NCBI GenBank assembly: GCA_964468205.1
Contig: CAYXVG010000070.1
Location: 1 to 28,894 of the forward strand
Reading direction: 5' to 3'
Length of the DNA: 28,894 nt
Source of the DNA: CAWELS01 sp964468205
GTDB taxonomy: Bacteria; Acidobacteriota; Terriglobia; Bryobacterales; Bryobacteraceae
Part shown: positions 1 through 8,624 of the stretch, piece after piece
Layout of the letters: each line of letters starts with the position of its first letter
Numbering within the stretch: the first letter of the stretch is position 1
Notes under the pieces: model-generated
The model's input: the letters and a program-made list of their open reading frames with translations, nothing else
What the model was told of the DNA's origin: nothing
The model's database searches: none
Program-made: the position numbers and the translations under genes

Positions 1-130
1 ACTCCCCCCGAACTCCCGAACTCCCCCGAACTCCCCGAACTCCCCGAACTCCCGAACTCCCCCGAACTCCCCGAACTCCGCGAACTCCGCCGAACTCCCC
101 CGAACTCCCCCCGCCGAACTCCGCGAACTC
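1..130. repeat. Degenerate short tandem repeat, GAACTC core
   Basis: The left edge is an array of a CGAACTCC-like unit joined by runs of C or CG. The core GAACTC starts at 10, 18, 28, 37, 46, 54, 64, 73, 82, 92, 102, 116 and 125, giving 13 copies plus a partial unit at base 1. Spacing is mostly 8-10 bp with one 14 bp step. Because the spacing is not a multiple of three, no frame keeps a constant peptide repeat, so this is probably non-coding. The array is cut by the window edge and its full length is unknown. It ends just before a small membrane-protein gene. Role unknown; slippage-prone spacer DNA or a repeated protein-binding site are both possible. Confidence 0.85.
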
Positions 131-136
131 CCGGCG

Positions 137-406
137 GTGGGGCGGGGGCGGAGCGGCTGCGATAAGCTGGGGCTAGTGGCGGAGCGAGACGAGCCGGGGA
201 GCGGACTGCCGAGCAAGCGGCAGGTGATTCACGCAGTGGTGTTCAACCTGGTGATGCTGACGGAACTGGCGGCGGCTCTGTTTCTGGCGGACCGGTTCCG
301 GGAACGCTTCGACTTCACGCTGGTTTTCGTGCTGGTGTTTTTTGGGGCGCTGATTCCGACGATTTTCATTTCGCGGCAGATTATGAAGCGCGTGATGGGG
401 GGGTGA
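137..406 (+). CDS. Small two-helix membrane protein, unknown function
   Basis: No family is recognised. The reading frame gives up to 89 residues from a GTG at 137, but an in-frame GTG at 224 (60 residues, beginning with the hydrophobic segment) is an equally good start; the first 29 residues are polar, low in complexity and adjoin the repeat. Two hydrophobic stretches at about residues 32-50 and 60-78 look like membrane helices joined by a short charged loop (DRFRERFDF). The tail ends in Arg/Lys (SRQIMKRVM), consistent with a cytoplasmic C-terminus. It lies 34 bases upstream of the dikinase-like gene on the same strand and could be co-transcribed. A small inner-membrane protein is inferred from hydropathy only. 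Confidence 0.45.
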   Translation: MGRGRSGCDKLGLVAERDEPGSGLPSKRQVIHAVVFNLVMLTELAAALFLADRFRERFDFTLVFVLVFFGALIPTIFISRQIMKRVMGG

Positions 407-422
407 GGGAGAGGCGGGGATC

Positions 423-428
423 TATACT
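423..428 (+). promoter_or_regulatory. Possible -10 element (TATACT) close to a start codon
   Basis: TATACT lies 12 bases before the ATG at 441, in an otherwise very GC-rich stretch. Initiation at the usual distance would leave a leader of only a few bases, and no Shine-Dalgarno sequence is visible before 441. No good -35 hexamer sits 17 bp upstream, so the call is weak. Confidence 0.3.
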
Positions 429-440
429 CGGATGTAGTTG

Positions 441-3035
441 ATGCTTTCCTGGCTGTTCGGCAAGAAAAAGAAGGAAGAGGCGGAGGCGCCGGTGGTGGTG
501 GCGACGGCCACGACGGCCGAGCGGGTGCGGGAGAAGTATCTCAATTTCCGGGAACTGCTGACGCTCAATACGGAGTGCCTCGAGGTGATTGTCGGGCTGC
601 AGGAAGACCTGACGTACATTCCGCCGAAGCGTGACGTGGTGGAAGGGCGGGTGGCGCTGATCTTCGAGAAGGCGCGGGAGATTGTGGGAGCGCTGAACCG
701 GCTGACGGGGTTTCATCACGCGAAGCTCTACGAGGCGCTCGACGAGCAGCAGGACGAGGTGGAGCGCTATATCGCCGCGTTGCAGGAGTTCGGCCGGAAG
801 CGCCTGGCGGCGTGGATGTACGAGATCGGCGTGGAGGACACCGAGGAAGCGGGGGGCAAGGCGGCGGCGCTGGGCGAGGTGAAGCGGAAACTGGGGCTGC
901 CGGCGCCGGACGGTTTCGTGATGACTACGGAGGCGTACCAGCGGTTTTGCGGGCTGCCGAATTGGGTGAAGATCCGCGATGCGATTCACGAGATCGATTC
1001 GACGGACATCGAGGCGATCCGCGAGAGTTCGGAGATTCTGCGCGAGATGGTGATGGACACCGAGCTGCCGCGGGCGGTGGAGGTGGCGTTGACGGACCGG
1101 GCGAAGGCGCTGGAGACGGACCGGCTGGCGGTGAGGTCGAGCGCGGTGGGAGAGGGGGCGGAGGGCGGCCCGCGGACGATGGCGGGGCAGTTTCTGAGTT
1201 TAATCAACGTGCCGCGGAAGGACGTGGTGGACGCCTACAAGCAGGTGATCGCGAGCCGCTTCAGCGAGCGGGCGCTGGCCTACCGGCTGTCAAGCGGCCT
1301 GCTCGAGGTGGATACGCCGCTCGCGGTGCTGGTGCTGCCGGTGATCGACGCGGAGGCGTCCGGCATTATGTACACGCGCGACCCGGCGAATCCGAGGAGC
1401 AAGGAACTGTGGATTACGGGGACGCGGGGCTTCGGGGTGGACATCGCGGGGGGCGGGACGCCGGCCGATCTGTTCGTGATGGAGCGGGGGCGGCGGCACG
1501 AGTTGGTGGAGGTGCATATCGCGCCGAAGCACGATGAGATGGTGGTGAGCCCGGAGGGCGGGCTGGAGCATCACGCGCTGAGCGAGGCGGAGTCAAAGGC
1601 GCCGAGCCTGGACGAGGAGGCGCTGAAGCGGTTGGCCGATTACGGGGTGAAGCTGGAGAGCTATTTCCATTGCCCGCAGGATGTGGAGTGGGCGATTGAT
1701 CCGGTTGGGCAGGTGTGGATCCTGCAGACGCGCCCGCTGGCGATTGTGGAGGCGGGGCGGGGGAGGTCCGCGTCAAAGACGAATGCGGAGCCGGTGGTTT
1801 CGGGCGGGCGGACAGTGTACCCAGGACATACGTCCGGACGGGTTCACATTGTGGAAGATGTCCGCCATCTTGGCAATCCGCCGGAGGGAGCCATTGTGTT
1901 CCTCCGGAGGTCGTCGCCGGAGATCGCGCAGATACTGCCGCGGATCGGCGGGTTGGTGGCGGAGTGGGGGAACGTGGCCGGACACGCGGCGGCGCTGCTG
2001 CGGGAGTTCCGGATACCGTCAGTGTTCTTGATGGAGGGAGCGCTGGAGCGGGTGACCGAGGGGGAGACGGTGAGCCTGGACTCGGTGCGGGCGGAGGTTT
2101 ACAAGGGGCGGATGTGGCAGCGGTCGTCCGGCGAGATCGTGGAGAGCGTGGCGCAGCAGACGACGGCGAGCGATCCGATCAGCCGGAACATTCTGACGCT
2201 CAATTTGCTGGATCCGTCGTCGAACGAGTTCCGGCCGTCGGGCTGCCGGTCGACGCATGACGTGCTGCGGTACTGCCATGAGAAGTCCGTGGAGGCGATG
2301 TTCACGGTGAATGACATCGAGCTGGATCACGGGCAGCACACGGCAAAGGACTTGAAGACGGAGTTGCCGCTGAACCTGAGCGTGCTGGATTTGGGGGGCG
2401 GCGTGGAGGCGGAGGATCCGGAGGGGCGGGAGGTGCGGCCGGAGGAGATCGTGTCGCTACCGTTTCGGGCGTTGTGGCGCGGGATCTCGCATACGGACGT
2501 GAGCTGGAAGCGGGACATGCCGGCCTCGCTGAGCGATCTGGCGTCGGTGATGGCGAGTTCGCTCAAACCGCGGGATTACGCGGCGCGGCCACTGGGGCGG
2601 AAGAGCTACCTGCTGGTGGCGGAGGAATACATCAACCTGAACGCGCGGGTGGCGTATCATTTCACGCTGGTGGACGCGAGCCTTACGGAGATCGCGAGCA
2701 AGAATTACGTTGCGTTCCGGTTCGCGGGTGGCGGGGCGACGCCGTTCCGGCGGAACCTGCGGGCGATGTTCGTCGAGGAGGTGCTGACGAAGCACAATTT
2801 CCTGGTGGACCGCCGGGGGGATCTGGTGAACGCATGGTTGAAGAAGGCTCCGGCGACGGAGACGTTCGAGGCGCTGGAGATGATGGGGAGGCTGCTGGCC
2901 TGCACGAGCCAACTGGACATGTACATGACGAGCAAGAAGGTGATGCGGTGGTACGTGCGCCAGTTTCTGACCGGCAACTATTTGTTCCGGCGGCCGGATG
3001 AGACAGTTGCAGAGGCGGAGGAGCAGGCGCTTTGA
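441..3035 (+). CDS. PEP synthase/PPDK-like dikinase with atypical C-terminal domain
   Basis: ATP-dependent dikinase-type protein, 864 residues from ATG 441; a TTG at 438 is the only alternative close by. Residues 1-125 are charged and helical. A PPDK N-terminal ATP-grasp domain follows (about 135-430), with GGKAAALGE, RSSAVGEGAEGG and DVEWAID..QTRPL. The swivelling phosphohistidine domain (about 460-535) has GNVAGHAAALLREFRIPSV with His515 as the likely phosphate carrier; the usual [ST]H is GH here. The last 320 residues, beginning LDPSSNEFRPSGCRS, show none of the motifs I would expect of the PEP-binding TIM barrel of PpsA/PPDK. The phosphate acceptor may therefore not be pyruvate. Rifampicin phosphotransferase is a known precedent for a PPDK-like protein with another acceptor. 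The next gene overlaps it by 4 bases, so the two are probably co-expressed. Confidence 0.85.
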   Translation: MLSWLFGKKKKEEAEAPVVVATATTAERVREKYLNFRELLTLNTECLEVIVGLQEDLTYIPPKRDVVEGRVALIFEKAREIVGALNRLTGFHHAKLYEALDEQQDEVERYIAALQEFGRKRLAAWMYEIGVEDTEEAGGKAAALGEVKRKLGLPAPDGFVMTTEAYQRFCGLPNWVKIRDAIHEIDSTDIEAIRESSEILREMVMDTELPRAVEVALTDRAKALETDRLAVRSSAVGEGAEGGPRTMAGQFLSLINVPRKDVVDAYKQVIASRFSERALAYRLSSGLLEVDTPLAVLVLPVIDAEASGIMYTRDPANPRSKELWITGTRGFGVDIAGGGTPADLFVMERGRRHELVEVHIAPKHDEMVVSPEGGLEHHALSEAESKAPSLDEEALKRLADYGVKLESYFHCPQDVEWAIDPVGQVWILQTRPLAIVEAGRGRSASKTNAEPVVSGGRTVYPGHTSGRVHIVEDVRHLGNPPEGAIVFLRRSSPEIAQILPRIGGLVAEWGNVAGHAAALLREFRIPSVFLMEGALERVTEGETVSLDSVRAEVYKGRMWQRSSGEIVESVAQQTTASDPISRNILTLNLLDPSSNEFRPSGCRSTHDVLRYCHEKSVEAMFTVNDIELDHGQHTAKDLKTELPLNLSVLDLGGGVEAEDPEGREVRPEEIVSLPFRALWRGISHTDVSWKRDMPASLSDLASVMASSLKPRDYAARPLGRKSYLLVAEEYINLNARVAYHFTLVDASLTEIASKNYVAFRFAGGGATPFRRNLRAMFVEEVLTKHNFLVDRRGDLVNAWLKKAPATETFEALEMMGRLLACTSQLDMYMTSKKVMRWYVRQFLTGNYLFRRPDETVAEAEEQAL

Positions 3036-4417
3036 GCGCGCCAGGACTGACGATCGCGGGGCTGGGCGGGGATTCCGGGAAGACGCTGGTATCGCTGGGC
3101 ATCCTGCTGCTGGCGAAGCGGCGGGGGCTGGAGGTGCGGGGGTTCAAGAAGGGTCCGGACTATATTGACGCGGCGTGGCTGCGGTGGGCGTCGGGGCATC
3201 CGGCGCGGAACCTGGACACTTACCTGATGGGATTCGAGAAGCCGGCGGCGGCGTACCTGCGGCACGCGGCGCGGGACGGGTTGAACGTGATCGAGGGGAA
3301 TCGCGGTCTGTTCGACGGCGCGGATCCGGAGGGCACGCATTCGACGGCGGAACTGGCGAAGACGCTGCGCTCGCCGGTGATTCTGGTGATTACGGCGACG
3401 AAGGTGACGCGGACGGCGGCGGCGTTCGTGGTGGGCTGCCAGTATCTGGATCCGAAGCTGCGGATCGCCGGAGTGGTGCTCAACAAGGTGGCGACGGCGC
3501 GGCAGGAGAGGGTGCTACGGGAGGCGATCGAGTCGGCGGCGGGGACGCCGGTGGTGGGGGCGTTGCCGCGGGCGAAGGGCGATACGCTGTTGCCGGGGAG
3601 GCACCTGGGGCTGGTGACGCCGGAGGAGCATCCGCGGATCGGCGAGGTGCGGGAGAACGTACTGGAGCTGGTGGAGGGGAATCTGGATTTCGATGCGCTG
3701 GTGGATATCGCGCTGTCGGCGCCGGCTTTGCCGCCGATCCGCGAGGGAGAGGCGGGGGGCGTAGCGGGCGGGGAGAGAGCGGTGCGGATCGCGTACCTGT
3801 CGGATTCGGCATTCACTTTCTACTACCCGGAAAATCTGGAAGCGCTGGAGGCGGGCGGGGCGAGGCTCGAGCCGGTTTCGGCGCTGGCTTCGGCGGGGCT
3901 GCCGGAGGGGATTGACGGGCTGTACATCGGCGGGGGATTTCCGGAGACGCACGGGGCAAGGCTGGCGGAGAACCGCGGGTTTCTGCGGTCAGTCCGGGAG
4001 CGGGCGGAGGCGGGATTGGCGGTGTACGCGGAGTGCGGCGGGTTGATGCTGCTTTCGCGCGCGCTGCACTGGAACGGGGAGCGGCACGAGATGGCGGGTG
4101 CGTTGCCGTTCGAGGTGGAAGTGCGGCGGCGGCCGCAGGGGCACGGATACGCGGATCTGACGGTGGACACGGCGAATCCGTTTTTCGCGGCGGGGACGGC
4201 GCTGCGGGGCCACGAGTTTCACTACTCGCGGGTGATACCGGAGGGGGAGCTGCCGCCGACGGCATGCGCGGTGACGCGGGGCACGGGGTGCTACAGGAAG
4301 CGCGATGGGGTGGTGGTGGGGAATGTCTGGGCTTCGTACACACACCTCCACGCGACGGCGACGCCGGAGTGGGTGGGCGGGTTCTTAGCGGCGGCGCGGC
4401 GCGGGCGGCCGCGTTAG
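3032..4417 (+). CDS. Cobyrinate a,c-diamide synthase-like protein (CbiA/CobB family)
   Basis: Glutamine- and ATP-dependent amidase of the CbiA/CobB family, 461 residues, the usual length. The family amidates the a and c carboxylates of a corrinoid precursor. Visible parts: an N-terminal dethiobiotin-synthetase-like nucleotide domain with GLGGDSGKT (10-18), FKKGPDYID (38-46) and IEGNRGLFDG (87-96); then a class I glutamine amidotransferase-like domain with GLYIGGGFPE (296-305), nucleophile Cys335 in YAECGGLM, and SYTHLHA near the end supplying the His. The start is TTG at 3032, overlapping the previous stop as TTGA, with GGCGGAGGAG just upstream. No other cobalamin gene is in the window, so related reactions (Ni-sirohydrochlorin or siroheme amidation, as for CfbB and DsrN) remain possible. 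Family confident, exact substrate not. Confidence 0.88.
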   Translation: MSAPGLTIAGLGGDSGKTLVSLGILLLAKRRGLEVRGFKKGPDYIDAAWLRWASGHPARNLDTYLMGFEKPAAAYLRHAARDGLNVIEGNRGLFDGADPEGTHSTAELAKTLRSPVILVITATKVTRTAAAFVVGCQYLDPKLRIAGVVLNKVATARQERVLREAIESAAGTPVVGALPRAKGDTLLPGRHLGLVTPEEHPRIGEVRENVLELVEGNLDFDALVDIALSAPALPPIREGEAGGVAGGERAVRIAYLSDSAFTFYYPENLEALEAGGARLEPVSALASAGLPEGIDGLYIGGGFPETHGARLAENRGFLRSVRERAEAGLAVYAECGGLMLLSRALHWNGERHEMAGALPFEVEVRRRPQGHGYADLTVDTANPFFAAGTALRGHEFHYSRVIPEGELPPTACAVTRGTGCYRKRDGVVVGNVWASYTHLHATATPEWVGGFLAAARRGRPR

Positions 4418-4426
4418 GGCCGGGAC

Positions 4427-7400
4427 CTACTCTTTCAGTTTGCGCAGAGCGCCCGCGTGGCCGGGGTTGAGCTTCAGGGCGGCTTCGAACTCCTTCTTAG
4501 CGGCGGCGGGTTTGCCGAGACCTTCCTGGCCGAGACCGATTAAGTAGTGGGCCTGGGCGAGGCGGGTTTCCTGGCCGCCGCGTTCGCCGAATTTGGCGTA
4601 GTAGTCGGCCTCTCCGCCGGATTCCAGGGTGCGGGAGCCGATGCCGATTAGCTGGGAGAAGACGGAGGCGGCTTCGCTCTTCTGGCCGAGCTCGGAGAGG
4701 GCGAGTCCTTTGTAGTAGAGGACAGTGGCGGCGTCGTTGAGGTTGGCCTCGCTGCTGAGAAAGGCGTCTTCGGCCTCGGCGACGGTCTTCTCGAAGTACT
4801 GGCGGGCGCTTGATTCCTCGCCGAGGGCCTGGTGGGCGCGGCCGATGTGGTAGAAGGGCCAGGCGTGGAGGCCGTCGCGGTAGCCTTTGGCGGCTTCGAG
4901 GCCGGGCGGGAATTCGAGAGCGGCTTTGTAGTCCGCGAGGGCTCCCTGATAGTCTTTGGCGGCGAAACGCTCGTGGCCGCGGCGGATATGGGCTTCCATA
5001 AAGGAGGAGTGGACCGAGCCGACGCCTTCCCATTTGCGGAAGTGGCGGCCGGAGAGGAGTTTCAGGGCTTCGCCGTAGCCGCCGGTTTCGACAAGCAGGG
5101 CGATTTGGCGGGAGAGGGCGTCGTCTCGTTCCGCAACAACTTCCTGGTGGCGCTCGAAGGCCTGGAGGCGCTCTTCGGGGGAGCGGCCGGCGCGCTCGTA
5201 GAGCTCGTCGAGCTCGAAGAGAACGCGGGCGTCGGGCTTGACGCCGATCGATTTTTCGAGGGAGGCGATGGCTTTGGCGGTATCGCCGCCGGACAGGACG
5301 ATGGCGAGGCCGCGGTTGCGGTGGGCAAGGGCGAAGTTCGGATCGAGCGAGATGGATTTGGCGAAGGCTTCGGCGGCGGCGGCCGGCTGGCGGTCAACGA
5401 GGAGGTTTCCGAGGTAGTAGGGGGCGCGGGCGTCAGAGGGATTAACCTCCATGGCGCGGCGGAGGACGTGGATCGCCTCGAGGCGGAATGGGAAGCAGTA
5501 GCCGGGCGGCGCGGCGGCGGCCTGCCGGTAGGAGGCCTTGGCGGACTCGGGTTTGCCGAGCTGCTCGAGGTAATAGCCGCGGAAGTAGTAGATCATCGGG
5601 TAGTCAGGCGCGGCGCAGTTCTCGGCGCAGCGGTCGAGGACATTGACGGCCTTCTGCCAGAAGCCGGCGGATGCGTAGTCAGAGGCGAGTTCGAGGTTGG
5701 TTTGGACTTCGCCGCGGGACATTTTCTCAAGGGCGGCGAGCATGATATCGGCTTCCCAGGTGCGGCCGTTTTCGAGCATGACGCTATAGAGCTCGGCGGC
5801 GGCGAAGGCGCTGAGTGGGTCGATGTGGGAAGCTTTTTCGGCTGTTTCGCGGGCTTCGTCGAAGCGGCCGAGGCGGCGCAGGATGGCGGCGCGGAGGACG
5901 AGGCCGCGGGTGTTGCGGGCGTTGGTGGCGAGCGAGCGTTCGATGTAGCCGAGGGCGGCTTCGAAGTCGTTCTCGCGGCCGGCGAGTTCGGCGAGTTGCA
6001 TGTAGGAGGCGGAGGTCCAGGCATAGCTCCAGGCGGCGCGTTCGAAGGAGTCTTCGGCTTCGTCGAAGCGGCCCTGGGCACGGAGGGCGACGCCGAGGAA
6101 GTAGTCGGCTTCGGTGTCCTTGGGGCGGGTGTAGTTGTAGGACGCCCGGGCGACGGCGCGGCGCAAGTGTTCCTCGGCTTCGGCGAACATGCCGCGCTTG
6201 AGGTAATTGATGGCGAGCTGTGTGTTTACGCGGTAGTCGTTGGGATCGCGTTTGAGGGCTTCCTCGTAGTAGGGGTAGGGGTCCATCTGCGGGTTGTGGA
6301 ACTGCTCGAGACGGATGCCGGTGAGGAAGAGTTCCTCGTTGGTTTTGATCTCTTCCGGGGGGGCGGGCGCGGTGGCGCGATCCGGCATGGGCTGGTCTTT
6401 GTCGAGCACGACGGGGGTGTAGGAGATGAGAGTTTCGCCGGCGGCGGTGAGGGTGGCGACGAGGTCTTCGGGTTTTATGCCGGAGGGGAGGTTGACGGTG
6501 CGGACGAAGGGCTTGCCAGGGGCAATGGAGGTCTTTTCGGAGAGCAGTTCGCGGCCGCCTGCCTGGAGGGTGGCGGTGACGGACGGGTGGTCCGCGGTTG
6601 TGTAGAAGCCGAGCTTGGCCTGGCCGTTTTCGACTTCGAGATTGAGGGCGGCCTCAAGGTTGGCGTGGGTGGCGCCGCCGATGTCGCGGAAGGGATACCA
6701 GAACTGCTTTGCCTCTTTTACCTCGTAGGGTTGGGCCCAGCTATAGTCGGGCTGATTGTCCGACCAAGCGCCAACCATTAGCTCGAGATAGGGGCCGTCG
6801 GTGTCGGTGAGGAGTTCGTCCCACATCTTGCCGCGCGGGTCGGAGCCCCAGGTGAAGAACTTCTTGCCGATGACGATGTTGTGATCGGCGACGTGCATGG
6901 TGCCGGCTTCGCGGCCGTGGTCGTAGCCGGCGATGAAGTCGTCAACGTAGTTCCAGGCGAACATGGAGTTGGACTTGGGGTGGTTTTTATACATGCTGAC
7001 GTCGACGCCGTGGTGGAAGTCGGCGCCGCCGTAGATGGAGTCCGAGATGGGCCATTTGCTGAACTGGACCTTGGAGTGGTGGGTGGCGAACTGGGTGTGG
7101 GGCGGGAAGATGACCTGGTAGTCGTCATTGGTGTGAACGGCGACGTTGGCGAAGTAAAGGAGCGAGTGGGGGAGTTCGGTGCGGTTGAAGTACTTGACCT
7201 TCGCTTCGAGGTACGAGCGGCCGGGACGGAGGGTGAGGCCGATGATCCACTTGATGCGGTGGCGGCGCTCGATTTCGCCGACCCAGATGGTTTTGCCGCC
7301 GTCGGGTTCTTTGGTGACGGTGTAGTCGACCGGCATGAAGGAGCTAGCGCGGTGGTGGTGGGGAATGTTCCATTCGACGCCGCCGGAGATCCAGGCTCCG

Positions 7401-7786
7401 GTCATGCCGATGAGGGCCGGCTTGACGACGTGCTGGCGGTAGAAGAAGTTGTAGCCGTTGGTTTTGTCGACGGCCTCGAAGATGCGGCCGCCGAGTTCGG
7501 GGATGACCATGAGGCGGATGTACTCGTTTTCGAGGTAGACGCCGGTGTAGTCCTTGTCGACCTTCTTGTCAGTGAGGGTGTCGCTGAGGGGGTAGGGATA
7601 GATTTCGCCTCGCGCGCCCTGGTAACGGCGTCCGGAATAGAAGATGGGGTTGAGATTGTCGGGGCCGACTTCGTAGGTCGGAAGGGTGATGGTTTCTTCC
7701 CAAGCATTAACGGGGGCGTCCGCGGAGGCGAGGGGGAGAGCGAATAAGCAAAGAAGGAGGATGGCGGGGGACAAAGTGTAGCGCAT
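4427..7786 (-). CDS. Secreted DUF5107 protein with C-terminal TPR array
   Basis: 1,119 residues. The N-terminus has a Sec signal peptide (hydrophobic residues 8-20, cleavage near ASA/DA at 22). The DUF5107 domain spans about 30-380, with PELGGRIFEAVD (96-107) and GGVEWNIPHHHR (135-146). By fold resemblance this is a mutarotase-like beta-sandwich, and relatives occur in carbohydrate-use loci. From about residue 480 to the end are many tetratricopeptide repeats, recognisable by A-x-x-x-[YF]-x-x-A-L patterns such as YYEEALKRDP, AEEHLRRAV and FEAALKLNPGHAGAL. A periplasmic or secreted sugar-binding or sugar-cleaving role is inferred; no catalytic residues can be assigned. It converges on the cbiA-like gene with only 9 bases between stops, and its 5' region is shared with the divergent tetR gene. 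Confidence 0.85.
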   Translation of the reverse strand: MRYTLSPAILLLCLFALPLASADAPVNAWEETITLPTYEVGPDNLNPIFYSGRRYQGARGEIYPYPLSDTLTDKKVDKDYTGVYLENEYIRLMVIPELGGRIFEAVDKTNGYNFFYRQHVVKPALIGMTGAWISGGVEWNIPHHHRASSFMPVDYTVTKEPDGGKTIWVGEIERRHRIKWIIGLTLRPGRSYLEAKVKYFNRTELPHSLLYFANVAVHTNDDYQVIFPPHTQFATHHSKVQFSKWPISDSIYGGADFHHGVDVSMYKNHPKSNSMFAWNYVDDFIAGYDHGREAGTMHVADHNIVIGKKFFTWGSDPRGKMWDELLTDTDGPYLELMVGAWSDNQPDYSWAQPYEVKEAKQFWYPFRDIGGATHANLEAALNLEVENGQAKLGFYTTADHPSVTATLQAGGRELLSEKTSIAPGKPFVRTVNLPSGIKPEDLVATLTAAGETLISYTPVVLDKDQPMPDRATAPAPPEEIKTNEELFLTGIRLEQFHNPQMDPYPYYEEALKRDPNDYRVNTQLAINYLKRGMFAEAEEHLRRAVARASYNYTRPKDTEADYFLGVALRAQGRFDEAEDSFERAAWSYAWTSASYMQLAELAGRENDFEAALGYIERSLATNARNTRGLVLRAAILRRLGRFDEARETAEKASHIDPLSAFAAAELYSVMLENGRTWEADIMLAALEKMSRGEVQTNLELASDYASAGFWQKAVNVLDRCAENCAAPDYPMIYYFRGYYLEQLGKPESAKASYRQAAAAPPGYCFPFRLEAIHVLRRAMEVNPSDARAPYYLGNLLVDRQPAAAAEAFAKSISLDPNFALAHRNRGLAIVLSGGDTAKAIASLEKSIGVKPDARVLFELDELYERAGRSPEERLQAFERHQEVVAERDDALSRQIALLVETGGYGEALKLLSGRHFRKWEGVGSVHSSFMEAHIRRGHERFAAKDYQGALADYKAALEFPPGLEAAKGYRDGLHAWPFYHIGRAHQALGEESSARQYFEKTVAEAEDAFLSSEANLNDAATVLYYKGLALSELGQKSEAASVFSQLIGIGSRTLESGGEADYYAKFGERGGQETRLAQAHYLIGLGQEGLGKPAAAKKEFEAALKLNPGHAGALRKLKE

Positions 7787-7929
7787 GGCCGTTTCTCGAT
7801 TGGTAGTTTTCCGCGTGCGGAGCGGAGTTCCGAGCCGTGCCCGGGAGTCCCGCTTCCACGAGGTGTCAACTGCATTCTATAACGAACGGCCGGTGTGAGG
7901 GCGGGAGGGGAGCTTCTGGCGTACGGGTC

Positions 7930-7958
7930 TTGACAGCATCATGAATCATACGTATGAT
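7930..7958 (+). promoter_or_regulatory. Near-consensus sigma-70 promoter of the efflux operon
   Basis: TTGACA at 7930-7935 is followed after exactly 17 bases by TATGAT at 7953-7958. Transcription would start around 7963-7967, leaving only a few bases before the ATG at 7971, so the message is probably leaderless or nearly so. The -10 element lies inside the 16 bp palindrome described in the next entry. Confidence 0.8.
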
Positions 7959-7973
7959 TGAAACATACGTATG
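7944..7973. promoter_or_regulatory. Twin palindromic operator (CATACGTATG) for the TetR regulator
   Basis: AATCATACGTATGATT at 7944-7959 is a perfect 16 bp palindrome. Its 10 bp core CATACGTATG recurs at 7964-7973, with centres 17 bp apart. The first covers the -10 element; the second covers the presumed transcription start and includes the ATG of the tetR gene. This is a typical arrangement for a TetR-family repressor controlling itself and the genes behind it. Binding by the adjacent regulator is inferred from position and symmetry. Confidence 0.8.
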
Positions 7974-8621
7974 ACTGATTCAGAAACAAGTCCCGGGGGT
8001 AAAGGGACGAAGGAGCGGATTCTCGATGCCGCGGAAGCGTTGTTTGCCGAGCAGGGTATCGGCGCGACGTCGCTGCGGGCGGTAATTGCCAAGGCGGGGG
8101 TAAATCTGGCGGCGGTGCACTATCACTTTGGCTCGAAGGAGGAGTTGGTGCGGGCAGTGGTGAGCCGGCGGATCGGGCCGATGAACCGGGAGCGTTTGGA
8201 GCTGCTTTCGCGCTATGAGGCGGAGTCGTCCGATGGAGCGGCGCCTCTGGACCGGGTGGTGGATGCTTTTTTGCGGCCCATGATGTCGATGTTCGAGCAG
8301 AACAAGGCGGTGGCCAGCAAACTGGTGGGACGGATGCTCGGCGAGCCGGGTTTTCTGGAACATATTGCTCCGACGGAGTTCCGGGAGACGCGGGAGCGCT
8401 TTCTGGCGGCTTTCCGACGGGCGGCGCCGCACGTTTCCGAAGAGGAGATGTTCTGGCGGCTGATGTGTTGCGTCGGGGTGACGACGTATTGCATGAGGGT
8501 AGCCGATTTCTTGCCTGCGCTGAGCGGAGGCGCGGCAGGGCCGGCGGATATGGAGACGGCGATCGCGCGGGTAGCGGCTTTCCTGGAGGCGGGGATACAG
8601 GCGAGGCCGGCGGGAGACTGA
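7971..8621 (+). CDS. TetR-family repressor, CecR (YbiH)-like
   Basis: 216 residues. The N-terminal helix-turn-helix covers about 13-62: TKERILDAAEALFAEQG, then TSLRAVIAKAGV and the recognition segment NLAAVHYHFGSKEEL. The C-terminal ligand-binding domain resembles the CecR/DUF1956 type (about 85-205). The start at 7971 is chosen because the HTH begins about residue 13 and no in-frame ATG, GTG or TTG lies between. In E. coli, CecR controls the ybhGFSRL efflux operon; here the regulator is first in an operon encoding the same transporter type plus a TolC channel. It likely represses its own promoter through the palindromes overlapping the -10 box and start codon. The inducer is unknown. Confidence 0.9.
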   Translation: MTDSETSPGGKGTKERILDAAEALFAEQGIGATSLRAVIAKAGVNLAAVHYHFGSKEELVRAVVSRRIGPMNRERLELLSRYEAESSDGAAPLDRVVDAFLRPMMSMFEQNKAVASKLVGRMLGEPGFLEHIAPTEFRETRERFLAAFRRAAPHVSEEEMFWRLMCCVGVTTYCMRVADFLPALSGGAAGPADMETAIARVAAFLEAGIQARPAGD

Positions 8622-8624
8622 GAA

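Noticed and set aside
1..130. CRISPR array
   Set aside because: Units are 8-10 bp without unique spacers of CRISPR length, and no cas gene is present.
4832..6781. 649-codon open frame antisense to the DUF5107/TPR gene
   Set aside because: Very Gly/Val/Ala/Glu-rich translation with no domain; the opposite strand carries clear DUF5107 and TPR motifs. Long antisense frames are common in GC-rich genes.
7864..7869. Reverse-strand TTGACA as a -35 box for the DUF5107 gene
   Set aside because: The hexamer 17 bp downstream reads TCCCGG, which is not a -10 element.
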